DNA of 64,000 nucleotides. It comes from Neoehrlichia mikurensis. GTDB taxonomy: Bacteria; Pseudomonadota; Alphaproteobacteria; Rickettsiales; Anaplasmataceae. Shown here in pieces: positions 56,563-64,000 of the stretch (its first letter is position 1; each line of letters starts with the position of its first letter). A model generated the notes under the pieces. It did no database searches. It was not told the DNA's origin and was given only the letters and a program-made list of their open reading frames with translations. The position numbers and the translations under genes are program-made. Where the stretch lies: assembly GCF_019186785.1 (NCBI RefSeq), contig NZ_CP066557.1, positions 496,001-560,000 of the forward strand, read 5' to 3'.

Positions 56563-58464
56563 TTATAAGATGCTAGCATAACTTAATAATGTTTTCAATG
56601 CTTTATCAATAGATACAGTATGTTGATCAGAAGAACCTAAATATCTTATAGATACAGAATTTTGTTCAATTTCTTTTTTACCTATTATCCATATAATTGG
56701 TACTTTTCGGGAAGAATAATAACGTATTTTGTAATTGATATTTTCGCTTGTTGTGTCAACTTCAACTCTTATATTATGTTGTTCTACCTTTAATTTTAGT
56801 TTTTCGACATAATCTTCTGAGTAATTAGTAATTGTTAATATAGCTAATTGTACTGGAGATAGCCAAATAGGAAATTTTCCTGCATAGTGCTCAATTAAAA
56901 TACCTATAAATCTTTCAAAAGTTCCTAAAATAGCTCTATGAATCATTACAGGATGATGTTTTTTTCCATCACTTCCTGTATAAACAGCATTTAGTCTATT
57001 TGGTAAAACAAAATCTAATTGTAAAGTACCACATTGCCATTCTCTGCCTATTGCATCTTGTAGTATAAATTCTATTTTTGGTCCGTAAAATGCTCCTTCC
57101 CCTGGATTTAGCGTATAATCTAAATTTGCAAATTTAATAGAATTTTTTAATGCTTCTTCAGCTTTATCCCATGATTCATCACTACCTACTTTTTTTTCTG
57201 GACGATCTGCAAATTTTACTCTTATGTTATTAAACCCAAAATCCTTGTAAACTTCTTTTAATAAATTACAAAAGCTTAAAGTTTCTGAAGTAATTTGATC
57301 CTCTGTACAGAAAATGTGAGCATCATCTTGAGTAAATCCACGCACTCTCATTAACCCATGTAAAGATCCAGATGATTCATATCTATGGCATATACCAAAT
57401 TCTGCCATACGCAAAGGTAAATCGCGGTAACTTTTAATTTTATAATTAAAAATTTGTACATGACATGGACAATTCATTGGTTTTATTGATAATACTTTTT
57501 CATCTACTTGACTTAAAAACATATTTTCGCGAAATTTTTCCCAATGTCCGGATTTTTCCCATAGTTCCATGTTTATTAACATTGGAGTTTTTACTTCAAT
57601 ATAACCATTACTTTTAAGTTTTTTTCTTATGTATTCTTCTATTAAACGATAAATTACCCATCCGTTATTATGCCAAAATATTTGCCCTGTAGCTTCATCT
57701 TGAATATGAAATAAATCTAATTCTTTTGCTATTTTTCTATGATCTCTTTTTTCTACTTCTTCAAGATATGTTAAATAAGATTTTAAATCTTTAGGTTGAG
57801 ACCATGCTGTACCATATATACGTTGAAGCATAGGATTACTTGAGTTACCTTCCCAATAAGCTCCAGAAACTTTCATTATTTTAAAAGCTTTTATTGATTG
57901 TGTGGAAGGAGAATGTGGACCACTGCAAATATCTATGAAATTACCTTGTTGATATACAGTTACACTTTCATTTTCTGGTATATTATGTATTAATTTAACT
58001 TTATAAAGTTCTTCCATATTGAGAAAAAAGTCTATTGCTTTTTGTCTATTCCATGTTTCACATATAAATTTTTCTTTACGGTTTATGATTTCTGACATTT
58101 TGATTTCTATAAGTTCGATATCTTTAGTTGAAAAGGAATAATCTGTTGCAAAGTCATAATAGAAACCATCTTTAATTACTGACCCTGTAGCTAACTTAAC
58201 ATTATGAAAAATTTCTTTAACGGCTCTTGCCATAACATATGCTGCATCTTGACGTATAATATTTATTCCAACATCACTATTTATAGTAATTGGTTCAATA
58301 GTACTATCATTAAATATTTTGACCGACAAATCACATAAAACATCATTTACTTTTAAGGCAATTATTAAGTTCTTGATTTGTGGAAATAATAATGCAATTA
58401 TATCAAACCCTGTAGATCCTGCATTGAATGTTTTTGTACATACGGAAGATGTAATTGTTATCAT
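56563..58464 (-). CDS. thrS: Threonyl-tRNA synthetase
   Basis: The 633 residues cover the TGS domain (1-60), the editing domain with its HxxxH-type region, the class II core and the anticodon-binding domain. The core has [20 protein letters not shown] (zinc Cys), [20 protein letters not shown] and [30 protein letters not shown] and [20 protein letters not shown] are also canonical. It leads infC. Confidence 0.97.
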   Translation of the reverse strand: MITITSSVCTKTFNAGSTGFDIIALLFPQIKNLIIALKVNDVLCDLSVKIFNDSTIEPITINSDVGINIIRQDAAYVMARAVKEIFHNVKLATGSVIKDGFYYDFATDYSFSTKDIELIEIKMSEIINRKEKFICETWNRQKAIDFFLNMEELYKVKLIHNIPENESVTVYQQGNFIDICSGPHSPSTQSIKAFKIMKVSGAYWEGNSSNPMLQRIYGTAWSQPKDLKSYLTYLEEVEKRDHRKIAKELDLFHIQDEATGQIFWHNNGWVIYRLIEEYIRKKLKSNGYIEVKTPMLINMELWEKSGHWEKFRENMFLSQVDEKVLSIKPMNCPCHVQIFNYKIKSYRDLPLRMAEFGICHRYESSGSLHGLMRVRGFTQDDAHIFCTEDQITSETLSFCNLLKEVYKDFGFNNIRVKFADRPEKKVGSDESWDKAEEALKNSIKFANLDYTLNPGEGAFYGPKIEFILQDAIGREWQCGTLQLDFVLPNRLNAVYTGSDGKKHHPVMIHRAILGTFERFIGILIEHYAGKFPIWLSPVQLAILTITNYSEDYVEKLKLKVEQHNIRVEVDTTSENINYKIRYYSSRKVPIIWIIGKKEIEQNSVSIRYLGSSDQHTVSIDKALKTLLSYASIL

Positions 58465-58547
58465 TTTAATGAACTTTAATAGTAATTATTAATAATAGTG
58501 TGATTTTTCTATTATTGCAAATATACTTTCTCTATAGGGTATTTTAC

Positions 58548-59060
58548 ATGTTAGATGATAAATCTTTAAAAGACAAAGTAAGAAAATGTATTTCTTACTT
58601 ATTAAAACGTAATTTTAAAATTGTTTTAGCGGAATCTTGTACAGGTGGATTATTATCGTTTCTTTTTACTTCTATACCTGGAGCTTCAAAAATTCTTGAT
58701 ACTTCTTTTGTAACATATTCGAATGAGTCTAAAATTAATGTACTTAATGTAGATAGAAATATTATATACAAATTTGGTGCAGTTAGCATGGAAGTATCTC
58801 GTTTAATGGCTATAGGAGCTTTAAATATTTCTTCTTTAGCAAATATTTCAATATCTATAACAGGATTTGCTGACTCATATCAAGATATATGTGAAGAAGG
58901 TTTAATTTATAAAGATGAGTTAGTAGGATTAGTATATATAAGTTGCATAACTCCTAATAATGAACGTACTATAAAATTTAATTTTGGAAAAATATCAAGA
59001 TATAAAATACAAATGAATGCTGCTAATGCGGCAATTGATTGTATTATTAGTATGATTTAA
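58548..59060 (+). CDS. cinA: CinA C-terminal domain protein (PncC-like amidase)
   Basis: The start is placed at ATG 58548; a GTG at 58500 would add a hydrophobic leader not typical of the family. The 170 residues cover only the CinA C-terminal domain, nicotinamide-nucleotide amidase in other bacteria. VLAESCTGGLLSFLFTSIPG carries the nucleophile Ser, and SFVTYSNESKINVLNV is typical. The usual GIAGPGGG loop is replaced by GFADSYQDICEEGLIYKDE, longer and without the glycines, so activity is uncertain. It is divergent from thrS. Confidence 0.88.
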   Translation: MLDDKSLKDKVRKCISYLLKRNFKIVLAESCTGGLLSFLFTSIPGASKILDTSFVTYSNESKINVLNVDRNIIYKFGAVSMEVSRLMAIGALNISSLANISISITGFADSYQDICEEGLIYKDELVGLVYISCITPNNERTIKFNFGKISRYKIQMNAANAAIDCIISMI

Positions 59061-59975
59061 ATTATATCAGTGATAATTTGTATTATAATGTCATATTTCT
59101 TAATTTTTTTCATAAAACAAAAATTATTAATAATGTGTTTTTAGAGTTAAAAAAACGGTTATTATTCCTAATAGGATTATATTCTTTGGTTGTAGTATTT
59201 CATTTATACATTATTTCAGTTTGATGTCAAATATGATATATTAACTTTTTTTTTATTCTTCAAAAAAAATTATAATATTAGTATTGATATCAACTAATAA
59301 ACCTGCTGCACTATAAATTATAGGTTAATAAATGTCATTCAAGTATGGTATAAACAATTTATCAGTAACATTCAATATAAATTGAAAAATTGGTGTTTCT
59401 TAATCTTAAGTTATGTACTGATAATAATTACACAGTAAGACTATTATAAGTAGGGTTATAAAATTCCTTAAGATTTGTTGGTTTTTGTATAATATATGGA
59501 TGTGCTAATATTGAAAATGTCTCTTTTTTAAAAGCTAATGAACCTAAAAATACCTATCAAGCTAAGTTTGATATGAATTATTATACTAGTTCTAATATTA
59601 GAATATTTTTTGGAGTTTATTATCACGGAATTTCAAAAAATGAACATAAAGAATACCTTTTTATATAGTTCACATGTCACAGACATAAAATTATAGATGT
59701 TTCAGCACATTTATACAGCTTATTTTGGAGCAGAATTAGGCTTAAGGTCAACTTTAGTAAGATTTAGATGGGGTTTTATGCATATAATTTATGTCATATA
59801 AGGATCTAAGAGGTTTTTATTAGCGATTTAGAAAAAATCTCTGATTTTATAAGAGTCAAAGAACAGGTATCTTCCTTAATGGTTATCAATCAAATGCTTA
59901 AGATATTTTTCTATCTATTATAGATAATTAAAAGGCATTACCTATAAAGCATATGCAAAAACACTACTATCTATA
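59061..59975. other. Gap containing a decayed reading frame
   Basis: 915 bases between cinA and the convergent rplS. Most of the right half is a broken gene (59462-59923, listed separately). The left half shows nothing. Confidence 0.5.
59462..59923 (+). pseudogene. Decayed gene, possibly an outer-membrane beta-barrel protein
   Basis: Three consecutive open pieces lie in different frames. The first (59462-59668) has a signal-like start (FVGFCIIYGCANIENV), then AKFDMNYYTSSNIRIFFGVY. The second (about 59697-59798) reads IYTAYFGAELGLRSTLVRFR. The third, ending at TAG 59921-59923, reads ISDLEKISDFIRVKEQVSSL and on. The alternating aromatic pattern and the order signal, strands, VSSLM segment resemble Ehrlichia beta-barrel surface proteins, but I cannot name the parent. 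Open runs of this length can also arise by chance in AT-rich DNA. Confidence 0.45.
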
Positions 59976-60350
59976 TTAAGATGTTTTTCTTAATTTATCA
60001 TTACGTTCTTTTATTCTAGCGGATTTACCGAATAAGCTTAACATATAGTAAAGCTTTGCTCTACGCACCTTTCCTAATTTAATCACTTCAATAGAATGTA
60101 AAGTAGGAGAAAAAAGAAATATTTGTATTTGTATACTTTCACCATGACTTACTTTACGTAATGTAAAAGAAGAATGAAGACCTTTATTTCTTTTTTTTAT
60201 GCATACACCTTCAAGTGTTTGATTGCGATCAGTTAACCCATCTGAAACGCGTATAGTAACTTTTAATGTATCTCCAGGACGAAAATCAGGTATAGCTTTT
60301 GATAATAACTTCATTTGTTGATCATTGAAATCTTTAAGCATTTTATTCAT
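59976..60350 (-). CDS. rplS: 50S ribosomal protein L19
   Basis: Start set at ATG 60350-60348, which follows GGAG at good distance; a GTG four codons upstream lies over that site and is less likely. The 124 residues have the L19 core: [53 protein letters not shown] and [13 protein letters not shown]. The start overlaps the end of trmD by 8 bases. Order rimM-trmD-rplS is the usual bacterial one. Confidence 0.96.
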   Translation of the reverse strand: MNKMLKDFNDQQMKLLSKAIPDFRPGDTLKVTIRVSDGLTDRNQTLEGVCIKKRNKGLHSSFTLRKVSHGESIQIQIFLFSPTLHSIEVIKLGKVRRAKLYYMLSLFGKSARIKERNDKLRKTS

Positions 60351-61035
60351 GTATTTCTCCACTTTTCTTTACTAATTCAGGACGCTTTTGCTTTGTTATA
60401 TCATAAGATTGTTTTTTTTGCCACTCTTTTATTTTTTTATGATTACCAGACAATAATACATCTGGAACATCTAAACCCATCCATGTTGATGGTCTAGTAT
60501 ATTGAGGATATTCTAATCCATTATTAAAACTTTCATCAATTAAACTATCTGTGTTGCCAATTATTCCAGCAATAAGTCTAACACAGGAATCTATTAATAC
60601 CATAGCAGCAAGTTCCCCTCCAGATAATATATAGTCTCCTATACTTATTTCTTGAAAATTATAAAAATCTAAAATTCTTTTATCTATACCCTCAAATCTA
60701 CCACATAATATAGTTATGTTAGTAAAATGTACAATTTGTCTAGAAATATTCTGGGTTAATGTTTTCCCGCTAGGTGACATATAAATAAGCTTTGTATTAG
60801 AGTGCTTACTAATGACATGATCTATTGCTAGTCCTACTACATCTGCTTTCATTATCATTCCAGGACCTCCTCCATAAGGTCTATCATCAACAGTTTTATG
60901 TTTATCATGTGCAAATGATCTTATATCTATAATATTAAGTGACCAAATACCTTTCTTGAGAGCTTTTCCTATTATAGAATAACTTAATGGTCCAGGAAAC
61001 ATTTGTGGAAATATTGTTAATATATTAAAAATCAT
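60343..61035 (-). CDS. trmD: tRNA (guanine-N1)-methyltransferase TrmD
   Basis: Methylates G37 of tRNAs reading CNN codons. The 230 residues have the knotted SPOUT core: [59 protein letters not shown] and [22 protein letters not shown] overlaps the rimM stop by one base. An inverted copy of about 110 bases from its middle lies at 62599-62708. Confidence 0.97.
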   Translation of the reverse strand: MIFNILTIFPQMFPGPLSYSIIGKALKKGIWSLNIIDIRSFAHDKHKTVDDRPYGGGPGMIMKADVVGLAIDHVISKHSNTKLIYMSPSGKTLTQNISRQIVHFTNITILCGRFEGIDKRILDFYNFQEISIGDYILSGGELAAMVLIDSCVRLIAGIIGNTDSLIDESFNNGLEYPQYTRPSTWMGLDVPDVLLSGNHKKIKEWQKKQSYDITKQKRPELVKKSGEIHE

Positions 61036-61544
61036 TATTTACTGCCTATGATTTCTGGTAAAGTTAAAACTAAGTATCCTTCCTTAAGGTTAATATCTGG
61101 AAAAACATTTTCTGTAAAAGGAAGCATAACAGATTTTTTTTTGTTTAATAATGATAATTCTATGATGTCACATGATCCGAAATTATGTATTGCTTTCACA
61201 AATCCATATGGAACTTTATCACTAAAAACAACTTGTAATCCTATTAATTCATCGTGATAAAATTCACCTTCTTTTAAAGGTGGTAACTTTACTTTGTCCA
61301 TATATAAATATTTGTTTCTTAATTTTTCTGCTTCAGTACGTGAATTGATATTTTGAATTTGTGCGACTATTACATTGTTTTTTAAAGTAGATGCTATACG
61401 AATAGTATATGTATTTATTTTATCTGTTAACGTTATATAAGAAGTAAATTTTATTATATCTTGAATAAAAATTTTTATTTTAACATTACCATGAATTCCA
61501 TGAGGAGATGTTATTACACCAATACATATAAAACCATTTGTCAT
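61035..61544 (-). CDS. rimM: 16S rRNA processing protein RimM
   Basis: Assembly factor for the 30S head that binds S19. The N-terminal domain opens [38 protein letters not shown] and [19 protein letters not shown] lead into the PRC-barrel with [20 protein letters not shown]. Length 169. First gene of rimM-trmD-rplS. Confidence 0.95.
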   Translation of the reverse strand: MTNGFICIGVITSPHGIHGNVKIKIFIQDIIKFTSYITLTDKINTYTIRIASTLKNNVIVAQIQNINSRTEAEKLRNKYLYMDKVKLPPLKEGEFYHDELIGLQVVFSDKVPYGFVKAIHNFGSCDIIELSLLNKKKSVMLPFTENVFPDINLKEGYLVLTLPEIIGSK

Positions 61545-61712
61545 AAATAAGTTATTTTAATTTATATGATATTAATATATTAAATAAAATACTATTTTTT
61601 ACAAGTTTATAAATTATATAAGTATAAGTTAATGCTTATAGAATGGATGTAAAATATTTTTAGTCAAAAGATGATAGAAGATTCAATTAATATTACTAAT
61701 AAAAGTAACTTT

Positions 61713-61908
61713 TTGCTAATTCTATTATTGGATAATATTTTATTTCTTTAATAATTTGTAGACAATACAAACGCGACATTAATCAGAAATAGCCAATAAA
61801 TATATTCCTGTTGCTAATTCTATTATTGGATAATATTTTATTTCTTTAATAATTTGTAGACAATACAAACGCGACATTAATCAGAAATAGCCAATAAATA
61901 TATTCCTG
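61713..61908. repeat. Exact tandem duplication, 2 x 98 bp
   Basis: Unit one is 61713-61810 and unit two 61811-61908. Both begin ttgctaattctattattgga and end aaatatattcctg, and I find no mismatch between them. No reading frame runs through the unit. Identity this complete implies recent expansion, or a copy number that changes. Confidence 0.97.
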
Positions 61909-61974
61909 TAAAAAAATAACTTAATATCAAAGGTATATTAAAATTATATATAGTTGTAATACTAATGTATAATA

Positions 61975-61990
61975 CGTTTCACGTGAAACA
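61975..61990. promoter_or_regulatory. parS: parS-like centromere site
   Basis: CGTTTCACGTGAAACA contains the perfect 14-bp palindrome GTTTCACGTGAAAC (61976-61989). It differs from the common bacterial parS TGTTTCACGTGAAACA only at the first base. It lies 1.2 kb from parB, whose product binds such sites. Confidence 0.88.
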
Positions 61991-62231
61991 TTTTGTAGTA
62001 GATATTACGTTAAGTTTTTATTGGTTTGATTTTTATCTATTTAATAATATTTTAAAAGCGTTTTTTTTATTATCACTTCAAGTTTATTCATGTATTTGTT
62101 ATAACTACTATATTATGCTAATGATTTAAAGTGATATATTACTCATTGTATCTACATAATGTACTTGTAGTAATTTTTTTATGCAACTTTTTACTATAGC
62201 AAAGTTTCTATGTATATTATTAACTCTGATA

Positions 62232-62448
62232 TTAATTTAGCAACGCTTCTATTGTTTCCTCCCTCAGCTTATTGTAGTAGGGGGTGTCAATGTCAGTATA
62301 TATATCTTAAATAAGAATCTTCGTTTGGAGTAAAGAAGAGCATATATTTTTTAATAGAAGAGCATAATCGTCTTATGCAGTAAGATAAAGTATCGCTCAT
62401 ATGGTTGTTATAATTAAAAATTTCATTAGCATTAATACATATATTGCA
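62232..62448 (-). pseudogene. Frameshifted gene fragment, unidentified
   Basis: The reverse strand reads INANEIFNYNNHMSDTLSYC, then KKYMLFFTPNEDSYLRYIY and a stop. A shift within the run atatatata continues as YTDIDTPYYNKLREETIEAL, ending LN and stop at 62232. The protein-like composition, a clean C-terminus and a shift at a slippage-prone AT run suggest a broken gene. I do not recognise the family. Confidence 0.45.
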
Positions 62449-62598
62449 TTAATGCGTTCTAGCCTAATTCTTATATGATATATTTGATAGCTTATAAATC
62501 GTGACACTAAATATACTTTGCTATCTTAATTGGTATTAAAGTGATTTGAAACAAAAATTATGTTAAAAACATTTTTTTAAAGTAAATTATGTAAAATA

Positions 62599-62708
62599 GT
62601 TGATGATATACCTTATGGAGGGGATCCTGGAATGATAATGAAAGCAGATGTAATAGGATTAGCAATAGACCATGTTATTAGTAAGTACTCTAATACAAAG
62701 CTTATTTA
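62599..62708 (+). pseudogene. trmD: Inverted copy of a trmD internal segment
   Basis: Matches the reverse complement of about 60782-60891. It reads [20 protein letters not shown] then [16 protein letters not shown] and a stop, against the TrmD segment [20 protein letters not shown]. Only a handful of substitutions separate the two across about 110 bases. It has no start and no function as a methyltransferase. Confidence 0.95.
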
Positions 62709-62857
62709 ATATCTTATTGTATATCAATAAAAATTTCTAACTTAATATTAAGTGTATAATATATTGTTTATAATTATTTTATAAATCACTAGGTGTTGTG
62801 TTTGGAATATAATACTGAATTATACTAGAATACAAAAAAAATAAACTATTCACTAGA

Positions 62858-62983
62858 TTATAATACAAAACTAGCTTCAGCCACATGATCATCGGTAAAT
62901 TTATTATGATCAGCAGCTTGAGCATTTTGATTAGCAAATTTAATAGGTTTATGAATAACAGGGGTAATAAAAGTATTATCATG
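62858..62983 (-). pseudogene. Open fragment next to the hairpin, unidentified
   Basis: After a TAG stop, 41 codons read HDNTFITPVIHKPIKFANQN then AQAADHNKFTDDHVAEASFV, ending with TAA 62860-62858. The composition is more protein-like than surrounding DNA. No start codon is present. The first 31 bases of the fragment form one arm of the hairpin at 62953-63019. It may be the tail of a displaced gene; the parent is not recognised. Confidence 0.4.
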
Positions 62984-63019
62984 CTACTCATGATAATACT
63001 TTTATTACCCCTGTTATTC
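62953..63019. repeat. Perfect 31-bp inverted repeat (hairpin)
   Basis: Left arm 62953-62983 (gaataacaggggtaataaaa and on) and right arm 62989-63019 are exact reverse complements, with a 5-base loop ctact at 62984-62988. No U-run of a standard terminator follows on either side. Confidence 0.96.
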
Positions 63020-63161
63020 ACGAAGTATTTATAAGCATTTTTAAGGGTACATTTATTAGAGTTTTTTATAATAAACTATATAATTATTAAAAATATTTTT
63101 ATAAATACTAATAAATTGTAACCATAATAACCGTATAATATTTAATAGAAGATTACGTGTA

Positions 63162-64000
63162 TTAAGAATGTATATTATATAGCTTTTGTGTTAATGTAAG
63201 AAATTGCTGATCATTTTTAAAATTAATAGTAATTTGTCCTTTGTTAGTTAATTTTTTTATTGTAACTTTTGCTCCAAGTACTTTAGATAATGAACATTCT
63301 AGATTTATTATTGATTCTTTCTTTTGTAATTTTTTATGTGGTGTTTGTAAATTCTTAATTATAGTTTCAGTTTGTCTTACATTTAAATTTAAAGATATAA
63401 TTTTTTTTGCTACTTCTTCTGCATTAGCTATATTTACTAAAGCTCTTGCGTGACCAAAAGATAATAATTTATTGTTAATCATTGTTTTTACACTTATTGG
63501 TAACGATAAAATTCTAATCATATTTGTGATATGGCTACGACTTTTGCCTACTATTAGAGCTAAATCTTCGTGTTTGTAAGAAAATGTATCAATAAGATTT
63601 TTATATGCTTCTGCTTCCTCAATAAGTGTTAAATCTTGTCTCTGTATATTTTCAATGATCGAAATTTCTAAACATTGTTGATCATTAATATCTTTTATAA
63701 TAACTGGTATAGAAGTAAGTTTTGCAATTATACTTGCTCTCCATCTTCGTTCACCTGCAATAATTTCATATCCTTGTTTATTAAAGTCTTTTCTTACAAT
63801 AATAGGCTGTATAATACCATTTTTAATAATAGATTCTGCTAACTCTTTTAGAGTCTCTTGATCAAAAGTTTTTCTGGGTTGTAAAGTATTAGGATGTAGT
63901 GAATTAATAGGAATAGTTACCATCTGAGTACAAGTTTGAGCGTAAGTGCTTGCTGTTTCGCTTATTAATTCATAAATTCCTTTTCCTAAACGTTTTACCA
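63162..64000 (-). CDS. parB: Chromosome partitioning protein ParB, 5' end outside the window
   Basis: CTP-dependent clamp that loads at parS and, with ParA, segregates origins. An internal Met at 63923 is not the true start. The frame is open to the window edge and reads VKRLGKGIYELI, the family's N-terminal KRLGKGL-type motif, so only a few codons are missing. Further landmarks are SLHPNTLQPRKTFD, EIIAGERRWRAS (CTP-binding box), IIENIQRQDLTLIEEAEAY and the helix-turn-helix GKSRSHITNMIRIL. A matching parS lies 1.2 kb downstream of its stop. parA should lie just beyond the edge. Confidence 0.96.
   Translation of the reverse strand, partial: VKRLGKGIYELISETASTYAQTCTQMVTIPINSLHPNTLQPRKTFDQETLKELAESIIKNGIIQPIIVRKDFNKQGYEIIAGERRWRASIIAKLTSIPVIIKDINDQQCLEISIIENIQRQDLTLIEEAEAYKNLIDTFSYKHEDLALIVGKSRSHITNMIRILSLPISVKTMINNKLLSFGHARALVNIANAEEVAKKIISLNLNVRQTETIIKNLQTPHKKLQKKESIINLECSLSKVLGAKVTIKKLTNKGQITINFKNDQQFLTLTQKLYNIHS

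Larger units (their letters stand above)
61545..63161. other. Repeat-rich 1.6 kb gap next to parB
   Basis: No intact gene. It contains the 98-bp tandem duplication, a parS-like palindrome, a decayed frame (62232-62448), the trmD fragment and a second open fragment bounded by a perfect 31-bp hairpin, each listed separately. It is the densest concentration of intergenic structure in the window. Confidence 0.7.

Noticed and set aside
62779..63021. An 80-codon, Leu- and Ile-rich minus-strand frame.
   Set aside because: It overlaps the hairpin, and its composition is that of an AT-rich shadow frame; an alternative frame in the same place looks more protein-like.

Overview
The window is very AT-rich chromosomal DNA. 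Its gene set points to the genus Ehrlichia (Alphaproteobacteria, Rickettsiales, Anaplasmataceae), most likely E. ruminantium or a close relative. The main pointers are the ribA-virB8-virB9-virB10-virB11-virD4 block, the neighbouring hemE and CBS-domain genes, dispersed single-copy housekeeping genes with long AT-rich gaps, tandem repeats of about 90-100 bp, and intergenic fragments of neighbouring genes. The species call is an inference from these traits. By the calls below, about three quarters of the window is coding.

Layout. 1-9.6 kb: start of an NAD-dependent epimerase-like gene, a purL fragment, recG, coaC, a recG 5' fragment, mnmE-dapD, and a zinc-ribbon membrane protein with xseA. 10-17.5 kb: pgk, two lineage-specific hypothetical genes, dapF, a small membrane protein, a TPR-methyltransferase and an SH3 protein. 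17.6-25 kb: tRNA-Leu, ribA and the type IV secretion (T4SS) operon virB8 to virD4. 25-31 kb: a KARI (IlvC) homologue lacking metal ligands, fdxA, nadA, bioC, and two phage-type genes (HK97 portal and prohead protease) that look like gene-transfer-agent remnants. 31-34.7 kb: a CBS-domain gene, the probable replication origin with five perfect DnaA boxes, hemE, ctaE and ruvC. 34.7-46 kb: plsY, nadC, the glyQ-glyS-dnaJ run, tRNA-Gln, a hypothetical membrane protein, ubiH, tRNA-Arg, metK and ftsW. 46-51.4 kb: asd, ybaB, dnaX, the SRP RNA, elbB and gap. 51.4-64 kb: a long gap, a membrane protein, a dnaX/ybaB fragment, a BI-1 family gene with tsaE, infC and thrS, cinA, a decayed gene, rplS-trmD-rimM, a repeat-rich 1.6 kb gap with a parS-like site, and parB running off the end.

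The genes cover NAD (nadA, nadC), riboflavin, biotin, CoA, haem and ubiquinone cofactor synthesis; the diaminopimelate route (asd, dapD, dapF) with ftsW; DNA repair (recG, ruvC, xseA); replication and segregation (oriC, dnaX, parB, parS); translation; and effector secretion. The most unusual structure lies between genes. Three short gene fragments (recG start, dnaX end plus ybaB start, trmD middle) are each copied in inverted orientation within 1-7 kb of the intact gene. A frameshifted purL fragment, two or three other decayed reading frames, an exact 98-bp duplication and a perfect 31-bp hairpin are also present.
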